This document shows, piece after piece, positions 45,110 through 60,800 of a DNA stretch of 64,000 bases. Source of the DNA: Megachile rotundata (lineage: Eukaryota; Arthropoda; Insecta; Hymenoptera; Megachilidae); NCBI RefSeq assembly GCF_050947335.1, contig NW_027473606.1, positions 62,001-126,000 of the forward strand, written 5' to 3'. The position numbers and the translations under genes were made by a program. Numbering within the stretch: the first letter of the stretch is position 1; each line of letters begins with the position of its first letter. The notes under the pieces were generated by a model. That model was not told the origin of the DNA. It saw nothing but the letters and a program-made list of their open reading frames with translations, and searched no databases.

Positions 45110-47700
45110 ATTATGCTTATATGATCGATAGAACGAGAATTACTATACTCACTACTCTGAGTATTATCAATCTAACTCATATTATTAGCCATATTATGCT
45201 TATATTATCGATAGAACGAGAATTACTATACTCACTACTCTGAGTATTATCAATCTAACTCATATTATTAGCCATATTATGCTTATATTATCGATAGAAC
45301 GACAATTACTATACATATTACTGTTATTGCTATCAATCTAACTCATATTATTAGCCATATTATGCTTAAATGATCGATAGAACGACAATTACTATACTTA
45401 TTACTCTTATTATTATCAATCTAACTCATATTATTAGCCATATTATGCTTATATGATCGATAGAACGACAATTACTATACTTATTACTCTTATTATTATC
45501 AATCTAACTCATATTATTAACCATATTATGCTTAAATGATCGCTAGTACGACAATTACTATACTCATTACTCTTATTATTATCAATCTAACTCATATTAT
45601 TAGCCATATTATGCTTATAATATCGATAGAACGACAATTACTATACTTATTACTGTTATTATTATCAATCTAACTCATATTATTAGCCATATTATGCTTA
45701 AATGGTCGATAGAACTACAATTACTATACTCACTACTCTTAGTATTATCAATCTAACTCATATTATTAGCCATATTATGCTTATAATATCGATAGAACGA
45801 CAATTACTATACTTATTACTGTTATTATTATCAATCCAACTCATATTATTAGCCATATTATGCTTAAATGATCGATAGAACTACAATTACTATACATATT
45901 ACACTCACTATTATCAATCTAACTCATATTATTAACCGTATTATGCAGATATGATCGATAGAACTACAATTACTATACTCACTACTCTTAGTGTTATCAA
46001 TCTAACTCATATTATCAACCATATTATGCAGATATGACCGATAGAACTACAATTACTATACTCATTACTCTTATTATTATCAATCTAACTCATATTATTA
46101 GCCATATTATGCTTCTATGATCGATAGAACGAGAATTACTATACTCACTACTCTTAGTATTATCAATCTAACTCATATTATTAGCCATATTATGCTTATA
46201 TTATCGATAGAACGACAATTACTATACTTATTACTTTTATTATTATCAATCCAACTCATATTATTAGCCATATTATGCTTAAATGATCGCTAGAACTACA
46301 ATTACTATACTCCCTACTCTTAGTATTATCAATCTAACTCATATTATTAGCCATATTATGCTTATATGATCGATAGAACGACAATTACTATACTCATTAC
46401 TCTTATTATTATCAATCTAACTCATATTATTAGCCATATTATGCTTATATGATCGATAGAACGAGAATTACTATACTCACTACTCTGAGTATTATCAATC
46501 TAACTCATATTATTAGCCATATTATGCTTATATTATCGATAGAACGAGAATTACTATACTCACTACTCTGAGTATTATCAATCTAACTCATATTATTAGC
46601 CATATTATGCTTATATTATCGATAGAACGACAATTACTATACTTATTACTGTTATTGCTATCAATCTAACTCATATTATTAGCCATATTATGCTTAAATG
46701 ATCGATAGAACGACAATTACTATACTTATTACTCTTATTATTATCAATCTAACTCATATTATTAGCCATATTATGCTTATATGATCGATAGAACGACAAT
46801 TACTATACTTATTACTCTTATTATTATCAATCTAACTCATATTATTAACCATATTATGCTTAAATGATCGCTAGTACGACAATTGCTATACTCATTACTC
46901 TTATTATTATCAATCTAACTCATATTATTAGCCATATTATGCTTATAATATCGATAGAACGACAATTACTATACTTATTACTGTTATTATTATCACTCTA
47001 ACTCATATTATTAGCCATATTATGCTTAAATGATCGATAGAACTACAATTACTATACTCACTACTCTTAGTATTATCAATCTAACTCATATTATTAGCCA
47101 TATTATGCTTATAATATCGATAGAACGACAATTACTATACTTATTACTGTTATTATTATCAATCCAACTCATATTATTAGCCATATTACGCTTAAATGAT
47201 CGATAGGACTACAATTACTATACTCACTACTCTTAGTATTATCAATCTAACTCATATTACTAACCATATTATGCAGATATGATCGATAGAACTGCAATTA
47301 CTATACTCATTACTCTTATTATTCGCAATCTAACTCATATTATTAGCCATATTATGGTTATATGATCGATAGAACGACAATTACTATACTCATTACTCTT
47401 ATTATTATCAATCTAACTCATATTATTAGCCATATTATGCTTCTATGATCGATAGAACGAGAATTACTATACTCACTACTCTTAGTATTATCAATGTAAC
47501 TCATATTATTAGCCATATTATGCTTATATGATCGATAGAACGACAATTACTATACTTATTACTCTTATTATTATCAATCTAACTCATATTATTAGCCATA
47601 TTATGCTTAAATGATCGATAGAACGACAATTACTATACTTATTACTCTTATTATTATCAATCTAACTCATATTATTAGCCATATTATGCTTATATGATCG
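45110..47700. repeat. Partial 16-monomer repeats around CGCTAGTACGAC
   Basis: The AAATGATCGCTAGTACG landmark occurs at 45534 and 46862, 1328 bp apart (16 x 83). Both are preceded by tandem TCTGAGTATTATC monomers and a GTTATTGCTATC monomer. The part at about 46500-47400 matches about 52970-53870 and about 58780-59680. Confidence 0.7.
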
Positions 47701-47704
47701 ATAG

Positions 47705-49860
47705 AACGACAATTACTATACTCACTACTCTTAGTATTATCAATCTAACTCATATTACTAACCATATTATGCAGATATGATCGATAGAACTGCAATTACT
47801 ATACTCATTACTCTTATTATTCTCAATCTAACTCATATTATTAGCCATATTATGGTTATATGATCGATAGAACGACAATTACTATACTCATTACTCTTAT
47901 TATTATCAATCTAACTCATATTATTAGCCATATTATGCTTCTATGATCGATAGAACGACAATTACTATACTTATTACTCTTATTATTATCAATCTAACTC
48001 ATATTATTAGCCAATTATGCTTAAATGATCGATAGACCGACAATTTTTTACTCATTACTCTTATTATTATCAATCCAACTCATATTATTACCCATATTAT
48101 GATGATATGATCGATAGAACGACATTTACTATACTTATTACACTCACTATTATCAATCTAACTCATGTTATTAACCATATTATGCAGATATGATCGATAG
48201 AACGACAATTACTATACATATTACTCTTATTATTATCAATCTAACTCATATTATTAGCCATATTATGCTTATATGATCGATAGAACGACAATTACTATAC
48301 TTATTACTCTTATTATTATAAATCTAACTCATATTATTAGCCATATTATGCTTATATGATCGATAGAACGACAAATACTATACTTATTACTCTTATTATT
48401 ATCAATCTAATTCATATTAGTAACCATATTACGCTAATATGATCGATAGAACGACAATTACTATACTTATTACACTCAAAGTTATCAATCTAACTCATAT
48501 TATTAACCATATTGTGCAGATATGATCGATAGCACGACATTTACTATACACATTACTCTTACTATTATCAATCTAATTCATATTATTAACCATATTATGC
48601 AGACATGATCGATAGCACGACATTTACTATACTTACTACTCTTATTATTATCAATCTAACTCATATTATTAGCCATATTATGCTTAAATGATCGATAGAA
48701 CGACAATTACTATACTTATTACTCTTATTATTATCAATCTAACTCATATTATTAGCCATATTATGCTTATATGAGCAATAGAACTACAATTACTATATTT
48801 ATTACTCTTATTATTATCAATCTAACTCATATTATTAACCATATTATGCAGATATGATCGATAGAACTACAATTACTATACTCATTACTCTTATTATTAT
48901 CAATCTAACTCATATTATTAGCCATATTATGCTTCTATGATCGATAGAACGAGAATTACTATACTCACTACTCTTAGTATTATCAATCTAACTCATATTT
49001 TTAGCCATATTATGCTTATATTATCGATAGAACGACAATTACTATACTTATTACTTTTATTATTATCAATCCAACTCATATTATTAGCCATATTATGCTT
49101 AAATGATCGATAGAACTACAATTACTATACACACTACTCTTAGTATTATCAATCTAACTCATATTATTAGCCATATTATGCTAATATGATCGAGAGAACG
49201 ACAATTACTATACTTATTACACTCACTGTTATCAATCTAACTCATATTATTAACCATATTATGCAAATTTGATCGGTCGAACGACAATCACTATACTTAT
49301 TACTCTTATTATTATCAACCTAACTCATATTATTAACCATATTATGCAGATATGATCGATAGAACTACAATTACTATACTTATTACTCTTATTATTATCA
49401 ATCTAACTCATATTATTAGCCATATTATGCTTATAATATCGGTAGAACGCCAATTACTATACTTATTACTGTTATTATTATCAATCTAACTCATATTATT
49501 AGCCATATTATGCTTATATGATCGATAGAACTACAATTACTATACTCATTACTCTTATTATTATCAATCTAACCCATATTATTAGCCATATTAAGCTTAT
49601 ATGATCGATAGAACGAGAATTACTATACTCACTACTCTTAGTATTATCAATCTAACTCATATTATTGGCCATATTATGCTTATATGATCGATAGAACGAC
49701 AATTACTATACTTATTACTCTCATTATTATGAATCTAACTCATATTATTAACCATATTATGCAGATATGATCGATAGAACTACAATTACTATACTCATTA
49801 CTCTTATTATTATCAATCTAACTCATATTATTAGCCATATTATGCTTAAATGATCGATAG
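47705..49860. repeat. 2156-bp tandem unit, copy 1 (26 monomers)
   Basis: It is directly followed by a near-identical copy. The landmarks CATATTACTA (47751), CAATTTTTTA (48041) and GCAAATTTG (49263) return 2156 bp later. The length is 26 x 83 minus 2, explained by the one-base deletions at 48013 (CCAATTATG) and about 48045 (TTTTTTACTC). Edges are set where the flanking monomers stop matching, to within about 30 bp. Confidence 0.88.
48011..48050. repeat. 82-bp monomer with additional T-run deletion
   Basis: In addition to CCAATTATG, the T run reads CAATTTTTTACTC, one base shorter than CAATTTTTATACTC elsewhere. This double lesion recurs only at 50167-50206, exactly 2156 bp later. Confidence 0.9.
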
Positions 49861-52016
49861 AACGACAATTACTATACTCACTACTCTTAGTATTATCAAT
49901 CTAACTCATATTACTAACCATATTATGCAGATATGATCGATAGAACTGCAATTACTATACTCATTACTCTTATTATTCTCAATCTAACTCATATTATTAG
50001 CCATATTATGGTTATATGATCGATAGAACGACAATTACTATACTCATTACTCTTATTATTATCAATCTAACTCATATTATTAGCCATATTATGCTTCTAT
50101 GATCGATAGAACGACAATTACTATACTTATTACTCTTATTATTATCAATCTAACTCATATTATTAGCCAATTATGCTTAAATGATCGATAGACCGACAAT
50201 TTTTTACTCATTACTCTTATTATTATCAATCCAACTCATATTATTACCCATATTATGATGATATGATCGATAGAACGACATTTACTATACTTATTACACT
50301 CACTATTATCAATCTAACTCATGTTATTAACCATATTATGCAGATATGATCGATAGAACGACAATTACTATACATATTACTCTTATTATTATCAATCTAA
50401 CTCATATTATTAGCCATATTATGCTTATATGATCGATAGAACGACAATTACTATACTTATTACTCTTATTATTATAAATCTAACTCATATTATTAGCCAT
50501 ATTATGCTTATATGATCGATAGAACGACAAATACTATACTTATTACTCTTATTATTATCAATCTAATTCATATTAGTAACCATATTACGCTAATATGATC
50601 GATAGAACGACAATTACTATACTTATTACACTCAAAGTTATCAATCTAACTCATATTATTAACCATATTGTGCAGATATGATCGATAGCACGACATTTAC
50701 TATACACATTACTCTTACTATTATCAATCTAATTCATATTATTAACCATATTATGCAGACATGATCGATAGCACGACATTTACTATACTTACTACTCTTA
50801 TTATTATCAATCTAACTCATATTATTAGCCATATTATGCTTAAATGATCGATAGAACGACAATTACTATACTTATTACTCTTATTATTATCAATCTAACT
50901 CATATTATTAGCCATATTATGCTTATATGAGCAATAGAACTACAATTACTATATTTATTACTCTTATTATTATCAATCTAACTCATATTATTAACCATAT
51001 TATGCAGATATGATCGATAGAACTACAATTACTATACTCATTACTCTTATTATTATCAATCTAACTCATATTATTAGCCATATTATGCTTCTATGATCGA
51101 TAGAACGAGAATTACTATACTCACTACTCTTAGTATTATCAATCTAACTCATATTTTTAGCCATATTATGCTTATATTATCGATAGAACGACAATTACTA
51201 TACTTATTACTTTTATTATTATCAATCCAACTCATATTATTAGCCATATTATGCTTAAATGATCGATAGAACTACAATTACTATACACACTACTCTTAGT
51301 ATTATCAATCTAACTCATATTATTAGCCATATTATGCTAATATGATCGAGAGAACGACAATTACTATACTTATTACACTCACTGTTATCAATCTAACTCA
51401 TATTATTAACCATATTATGCAAATTTGATCGGTCGAACGACAATCACTATACTTATTACTCTTATTATTATCAACCTAACTCATATTATTAACCATATTA
51501 TGCAGATATGATCGATAGAACTACAATTACTATACTTATTACTCTTATTATTATCAATCTAACTCATATTATTAGCCATATTATGCTTATAATATCGGTA
51601 GAACGCCAATTACTATACTTATTACTGTTATTATTATCAATCTAACTCATATTATTAGCCATATTATGCTTATATGATCGATAGAACTACAATTACTATA
51701 CTCATTACTCTTATTATTATCAATCTAACCCATATTATTAGCCATATTAAGCTTATATGATCGATAGAACGAGAATTACTATACTCACTACTCTTAGTAT
51801 TATCAATCTAACTCATATTATTGGCCATATTATGCTTATATGATCGATAGAACGACAATTACTATACTTATTACTCTCATTATTATGAATCTAACTCATA
51901 TTATTAACCATATTATGCAGATATGATCGATAGAACTACAATTACTATACTCATTACTCTTATTATTATCAATCTAACTCATATTATTAGCCATATTATG
52001 CTGAAATGATCGATAG
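49861..52016. repeat. 2156-bp tandem unit, copy 2
   Basis: Copy of 47705-49860 with very few visible differences. Its end passes into the 5.8-kb unit near GCTGAAATG (52000). Both copies share the TTTTTTACTC deletion. Related blocks at about 55650 and 61630 keep TTTTTATACTC, so this pair arose after the split from them. Confidence 0.88.
50167..50206. repeat. 82-bp monomer with additional T-run deletion, second copy
   Basis: Same double lesion as 48011-48050, marking the 2156-bp tandem duplication. Confidence 0.9.
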
Positions 52017-55000
52017 AACGAGAATTACTATACTCACTACTCTTAATATCATCAATCTAACTCATATTATTAGCCATATTATGCTTATATGATCGATAGA
52101 ACGACAATTACTATACTTATTACTCTTATTATTATCAATCTAACTCATATTATTAACCATATTATGCTTAAATGATCGCTAGTACGACAATTACTATACT
52201 CATTACTCTTATTATTATCAATCTAACTCATATTATTAGCCATATTATGCTTATAATATCGATAGAACGACAATTACTATACTTATTACTGTTATTATTA
52301 TCAATCTAACTCATATTATTAGCCATATTATGCTTAAATGATCGATAGAACTACAATTACTATACTCACTACTCTTATTATTATGAATCTAACTCATATT
52401 ATTAACCATATTATGCAGATATGATCGATAGAACTACAATTACTATACTCATTACTCTTATTATTATCAATCTAACTCTTATTATTACCCATATTATGCT
52501 TATAATATCGATAGAACGCCAATTACTATACTTATTACTGTTATTATTATCAATCTAACTCATATTATTAGCCATATTATGATTAAATGATCGATAGAAC
52601 TACAATTACTATACTCATTACTCTTATTATTATCAATCTAACCCATATTATTAGCCATATTAAACTTATATGATCGATAGAACGAGAATTACTATACTCA
52701 CTACTCTTAGTATTATCAATCTAACTCATATTATTGGCCATATTATGCTTATATGATCGATAGAACGACAATTACTATACTTATTACTCTTATTATTATC
52801 AATCTAACTCATATTATTAACCATATTATGCTTAAATGATCGCTAGTACGACAATTGCTATACTCATTACTCTTATTATTATCAATCTAACTCATATTAT
52901 TAGCCATATTATGCTTATAATATCGATAGAACGACAATTACTATACTCACTACTCTGAGTATTATCAATCTAACTCATATTATTAGCCATATTATGCTTA
53001 TATTATCGATAGAACGAGAATTACTATACTCACTACTCTGAGTATTATCAATCTAACTCATATTATTAGCCATATTATGCTTATATTATCGATAGAACGA
53101 CAATTACTATACTTATTACTGTTATTGCTATCAATCTAACTCATATTATTAGCCATATTATGCTTAAATGATCGATAGAACGACAATTACTATACTTATT
53201 ACTCTTATTATTATCAATCTAACTCATATTATTAGCCATATTATGCTTATATGATCGATAGAACGACAATTACTATAATTATTACTCTTATTATTATCAA
53301 TCTAACTCATATTATTAACCATATTATGCTTAAATGATCGCTAGTACGACAATTGCTATACTCATTACTCTTATTATTATCAATCTAACTCATATTATTA
53401 GCCATATTATGCTTATAATATCGATAGAACGACAATTACTATACTTATTACTGTTATTATTATCACTCTAACTCATATTATTAGCCATATTATGCTTAAA
53501 TGATCGATAGAACTACAATTACTATACTCACTACTCTTAGTATTATCAATCTAACTCATATTATTAGCCATATTATGCTTATAATATCGATAGAACGACA
53601 ATTACTATACTTATTACTGTTATTATTATCAATCCAACTCATATTATTAGCCATATTACGCTTAAATGATCGATAGGACTACAATTACTATACTCACTAC
53701 TCTTAGTATTATCAATCTAACTCATATTACTAACCATATTATGCAGATATGATCGATAGAACTGCAATTACTATACTCATTACTCTTATTATTCGCAATC
53801 TAACTCATATTATTAGCCATATTATGGTTATATGATCGATAGAACGACAATTACTATACTCATTACTCTTATTATTATCAATCTAACTCATATTATTAGC
53901 CATATTATGCTTAAATGATCGATAGAACTACAATTACTATACTCATTACTCTTATTATTATCAATCTAACCCATATTATTAGCCATATTAAGCTTATATG
54001 ATCGATAGAACGAGAATTACTATACTCACTACTCTTAGTATTATCAATCTAACTCATATTATTGGCCATATTATGCTAATATGATCGATAGAACGACAAT
54101 TACTATACTTATTACTCTCATTATTATGAATCTAACTCATATTATTAACCATATTATGCTTAAATGATCGATAGAACTACAATTACTATACTCACTACTC
54201 TTAGTATTATCAGTCTAACTCATATTATTAGCCATATTATTCTTATATGATCGATAGAACGACAATTACTATACTCATTACTCTTATTATTATCAATCTA
54301 ACTCATATTATTAGCCATATTATGCTTATATGATCGATAGAACGAGAATTACTATACTCACTACTCTGAGTATTATCAATCTAACTCATATTATTAGCCA
54401 TATTATGCTTATATGATCGATAGAACGAGAATTACTATACTCACTACTCTTAGTATTATCAATCTAACTCATATTATTAGCCATATTATGCTTATATTAT
54501 CGATAGAACGACAATTACTATACTTATTACTTTTATTATTATCAATCCAACTCATATTATTAGCCATATTATGCTTAAATGATCGCTAGAACTACAATTA
54601 CTATACTCACTACTCTTAGTATTATCAATCTAACTCATATTATTAGCCATATTATTCTTATATGATCGATAGAACGACAATTACTATACTCATTACTCTT
54701 ATTATTATCAATCTAACTCATATTATTAGCCATATTATGCTTATATGATCGATAGAACGAGAATTACTATACTCACTACTCTGAGTATTATCAATCTAAC
54801 TGATATTATTAGCCATATTATGCTTATATTATCGATAGAACGAGAATTACTATACTCACTACTCTGAGTATTATCAATCTAACTCATATTATTAGCCATA
54901 TTATGCTTATATTATCGATAGAACGACAATTACTATACATATTACTGTTATTGCTATCAATCTAACTCATATTATTAGCCATATTATGCTTAAATGATCG

Positions 55001-57808
55001 ATAGAACGACAATTACTATACTTATTACTCTTATTATTATCAATCTAACTCATATTATTAGCCATATTATGCTTATAATATCGATAGAACGACAATTACT
55101 ATACTTATTACTGTTATTATTATCAATCTAACTCATATTATTAGCCATATTATGCTTAAATGGTCGATAGAACTACAATTACTATACTCACTACTCTTAG
55201 TATTATCAATCTAGCTCATATTATTAGCCATATTATGCTTATAATATCGATAGAACGACAATTACTATACTCATTACTGTTATTATTATCAATCCAACTC
55301 ATATTATTAGCCATATTATGCTTAAATGATCGATAGAACTACAATTACTATACTCACTACTCTTAGTATTATCAATCTAACTCATATTACTAACCATATT
55401 ATGCAGATATGATCGATAGAACTGCAATTACTATACTCATTACTCTTATTATTCTCAATCTAACTCATATTATTAGCCATATTATGGTTATATGATCGAT
55501 AGAACGACAATTACTATACTCATTACTCTTATTATTATCAATCTAACTCATATTATTAGCCATATTATGCTTCTATGATCGATAGAACGACAATTACTAT
55601 ACTTATTACTCTTATTATTATCAATCTAACTCATATTATTAGCCAATTATGCTTAAATGATCGATAGACCGACAATTTTTATACTCATTACTCTTATTAT
55701 TATCAATCCAACTCATATTATTACCCATATTATGATGATATGATCGATAGAACGACATTTACTATACTTATTACACTCACTATTATCAATCTAACTCATG
55801 TTATTAACCATATTATGCAGATATGATCGATAGAACGACAATTACTATACATATTACTCTTATTATTATCAATCTAACTCATATTATTAGCCATATTATG
55901 CTTATATGATCGATAGAACGACAATTACTATACTTATTACTCTTATTATTATAAATCTAACTCATATTATTAGCCATATTATGCTTATATGATCGATAGA
56001 ACGACAAATACTATACTTATTACTCTTATTATTATCAATCTAATTCATATTAGTAACCATATTACGCTAATATGATCGATAGAACGACAATTACTATACT
56101 TATTACACTCAAAGTTATCAATCTAACTCATATTATTAACCATATTGTGCAGATATGATCGATAGCACGACATTTACTATACACATTACTCTTACTATTA
56201 TCAATCTAATTCATATTATTAACCATATTATGCAGATATGATCGATAGCACGACATTTACTATACTTACTACTCTTATTATTATCAATCTAACTCATATT
56301 ATTAGCCATATTATGCTTAAATGATCGATAGAACGACAATTACTATACTTATTACTCTTATTATTATCAATCTAACTCATATTATTAGCCATATTATGCT
56401 TATATGAGCAATAGAACTACAATTACTAAATTTATTACTCTTATTATTATCAATCTAACTCATATTATTAACCATATTATGCAGATATGATCGATAGAAC
56501 TACAATTACTATACTCATTACTCTTATTATTATCAATCTAACTCATATTATTAGCCATATTATGCTTCTATGATCGATAGAACGAGAATTACTATACTCA
56601 CTACTCTTAGTATTATCAATCTAACTCATATTTTTAGCCATATTATGCTTATATTATCGATAGAACGACAATTACTATACTTATTACTTTTATTATTATC
56701 AATCCAACTCATATTATTAGCCATATTATGCTTAAATGATCGATAGAACTACAATTACTATACACACTACTCTTAGTATTATCAATCTAACTCATATTAT
56801 TAGCCATATTATGCTAATATGATCGAGAGAACGACAATTACTATACTTATTACACTCACTGTTATCAATCTAACTCATATTATTAACCATATTATGCAAA
56901 TTTGATCGGTCGAACGACAATCACTATACTTATTACTCTTATTATTATCAATCTAACTCATATTATTAACCATATTATGCAGATATGATCGATAGAACTA
57001 CAATTACTATACTCATTACTCTTATTATTATCAATCTAACTCATATTATTAGCCATATTATGCTTAAATGATCGATAGAACGACAATTACTATACTTGTT
57101 ACTCCTATTATTATCAATCTAACTCATATTATTAGCCATATTATGCTTATATGAGCAATAGAACTACAATTACTATATTTATTACTCTTATTATTATGAA
57201 TCTAACTCATATTATTAACCATATTATGCAGATATGATCGATAGAACTACAATTACTATACTCATTACTCTTATTATTATCAATCTAACACTTATTATTA
57301 GCCATATTATGCTTATAATATCGATAGAACGCCAATTACTATACTTATTACTGTTATTATTATCAATCTAACTCATATTATTAGCCATATTATGCTTAAA
57401 TGATCGATAGAACTACAATTACTATACTCATTACTCTTATTATTATCAATCTAACCCATATTATTAGCCATATTATGCTTATATGATCGATAGAACGGGA
57501 ATTACTATACTCACTACTCTTAGTATTATCAATCTAACTCATATTATTAGCCATATTATCCTTATATTATCGATAGAACGACAATTACTATACTTATTAC
57601 TGTTATTACTATCAATCTAACTCATATTATTAGCCATATTATGCTTAAATGATCGATAGAACGACAATTACTATACTTATTACTCTTATTATTATCAATC
57701 TAACTCATATTATTAGCCATATTATGCTTATATGATCGATAGAACGCCAATTACTATAGTTATTACTGTTATTATTATCAATCTAACTCATATTATTAGC
57801 CATATTAT
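52000..57808. repeat. 5809-bp tandem unit, copy 1 (70 monomers)
   Basis: Landmarks recur 5809 bp later: TCTTAATATC (52041 to 57850), GATTAAATGA (52581 to 58390) and ATTCGCAATC (53791 to 59600). The length is 70 x 83 minus 1, from the 82-bp monomer at 55645. The unit contains a relative of the 2156-bp block from about 55340 onward (CATATTACTA at 55383). Confidence 0.88.
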
Positions 57809-60800
57809 GCTTAAATGATCGATAGAACGAGAATTACTATACTCACTACTCTTAATATCATCAATCTAACTCATATTATTAGCCATATTATGCTTATATG
57901 ATCGATAGAACGACAATTACTATACTTATTACTCTTATTATTATCAATCTAACTCATATTATTAACCATATTATGCTTAAATGATCGCTAGTACGACAAT
58001 TACTATACTCATTACTCTTATTATTATCAATCTAACTCATATTATTAGCCATATTATGCTTATAATATCGATAGAACGACAATTACTATACTTATTACTG
58101 TTATTACTATCAATCTAACTCATATTATTAGCCATATTATGCTTAAATGATCGATAGAACTACAATTACTATACTCACTACTCTTATTATTATGAATCTA
58201 ACTCATATTATTAACCATATTATGCAGATATGATCGATAGAACTACAATTACTATACTCATTACTCTTATTATTATCAATCTAACTCTTATTATTACCCA
58301 TATTATGCTTATAATATCGATAGAACGCCAATTACTATACTTATTACTGTTATTATTATCAATCTAACTCATATTATTAGCCATATTATGATTAAATGAT
58401 CGATAGAACTACAATTACTATACTCATTACTCTTATTATTATCAATCTAACCCATATTATTAGCCATATTAAACTTATATGATCGATAGAACGAGAATTA
58501 CTATACTCACTACTCTTAGTATTATCAATCTAACTCATATTATTGGCCATATTATGCTTATATGATCGATAGAACGACAATTACTATACTTATTACTCTT
58601 ATTATTATCAATCTAACTCATATTATTAACCATATTATGCTTAAATGATCGCTAGTACGACAATTGCTATACTCATTACTCTTATTATTATCAATCTAAC
58701 TCATATTATTAGCCATATTATGCTTATAATATCGATAGAACGACAATTACTATACTCACTACTCTGAGTATTATCAATCTAACTCATATTATTAGCCATA
58801 TTATGCTTATATTATCGATAGAACGAGAATTACTATACTCACTACTCTGAGTATTATCAATCTAACTCATATTATTAGCCATATTATGCTTATATTATCG
58901 ATAGAACGACAATTACTATACTTATTACTGTTATTGCTATCAATCTAACTCATATTATTAGCCATATTATGCTTAAATGATCGATAGAACGACAATTACT
59001 ATACTTATTACTCTTATTATTATCAATCTAACTCATATTATTAGCCATATTATGCTTATATGATTGATAGAACGACAATTACTATAATTATTACTCTTAT
59101 TATTATCAATCTAACTCATATTATTAACCATATTATGCTTAAATGATCGCTAGTACGACAATTGCTATACTCATTACTCTTATTATTATCAATCTAACTC
59201 ATATTATTAGCCATATTATGCTTATAATATCGATAGAACGACAATTACTATACTTATTACTGTTATTATTATCACTCTAACTCATATTATTAGCCATATT
59301 ATGCTTAAATGATCGATAGAACTACAATTACTATACTCACTACTCTTAGTATTATCAATCTAACTCATATTATTAGCCATATTATGCTTATAATATCGAT
59401 AGAACGACAATTACTATACTTATTACTGTTATTATTATCAATCCAACTCATATTATTAGCCATATTACGCTTAAATGATCGATAGGACTACAATTACTAT
59501 ACTCACTACTCTTAGTATTATCAATCTAACTCATATTACTAACCATATTATGCAGATATGATCGATAGAACTGCAATTACTATACTCATTACTCTTATTA
59601 TTCGCAATCTAACTCATATTATTAGCCATATTATGGTTATATGATCGATAGAACGACAATTACTATACTCATTACTCTTATTATTATCAATCTAACTCAT
59701 ATTATTAGCCATATTATGCTTATATGATCGATAGAACGAGAATTACTATACTCACTACTCTTAATATTATCAATCTAACTCTTATTATTAGCCATATTAT
59801 GCTTATAATATCGATAGAACGCCAATTACTATACTTATTACTGTTATTATTATCAATCTAACTCATATTATTAGCCATATTATGCTTAAATGATCGATAG
59901 AACTACAATTACTATACTCATTACTCTTATTATTATCAATCTAACCCATATTATTAGCCATATTAAGCTTATATGATCGATAGAACGAGAATTACTATAC
60001 TCACTACTCTTAGTATTATCAATCTAACTCATATTATTGGCCATATTATGCTAATATGATCGATAGAACGACAATTACTATACTTATTACTCTCATTATT
60101 ATGAATCTAACTCATATTATTAACCATATTATGCTTAAATGATCGATAGAACTACAATTACTATACTCACTACTCTTAGTATTATCAGTCTAACTCATAT
60201 TATTAGCCATATTATTCTTATATGATCGATAGAACGACAATTACTATACTCATTACTCTTATTATTATCAATCTAACTCATATTATTAGCCATATTATGC
60301 TTATATGATCGATAGAACGAGAATTACTATACTCACTACTCTGAGTATTATCAATCTAACTCATATTATTAGCCATATTATGCTTATATGATCGATAGAA
60401 CGAGAATTACTATACTCACTACTCTTAGTATTATCAATCTAACTCATATTATTAGCCATATTATGCTTATATTATCGATAGAACGACAATTACTATACTT
60501 ATTACTTTTATTATTATCAATCCAACTCATATTATTAGCCATATTATGCTTAAATGATCGCTAGAACTACAATTACTATACTCACTACTCTTAGTATTAT
60601 CAATCTAACTCATATTATTAGCCATATTATTCTTATATGATCGATAGAACGACAATTACTATACTCATTACTCTTATTATTATCAATCTAACTCATATTA
60701 TTAGCCATATTATGCTTATATGATCGATAGAACGAGAATTACTATACTCACTACTCTGAGTATTATCAATCTAACTGATATTATTAGCCATATTATGCTT

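Noticed and set aside
48039..48050. Poly-T tract as a functional signal
   Set aside because: It is only six T long, arises from a one-base loss in a known variant (CAATTTTTATACTC), and has a copy 2156 bp later through duplication.
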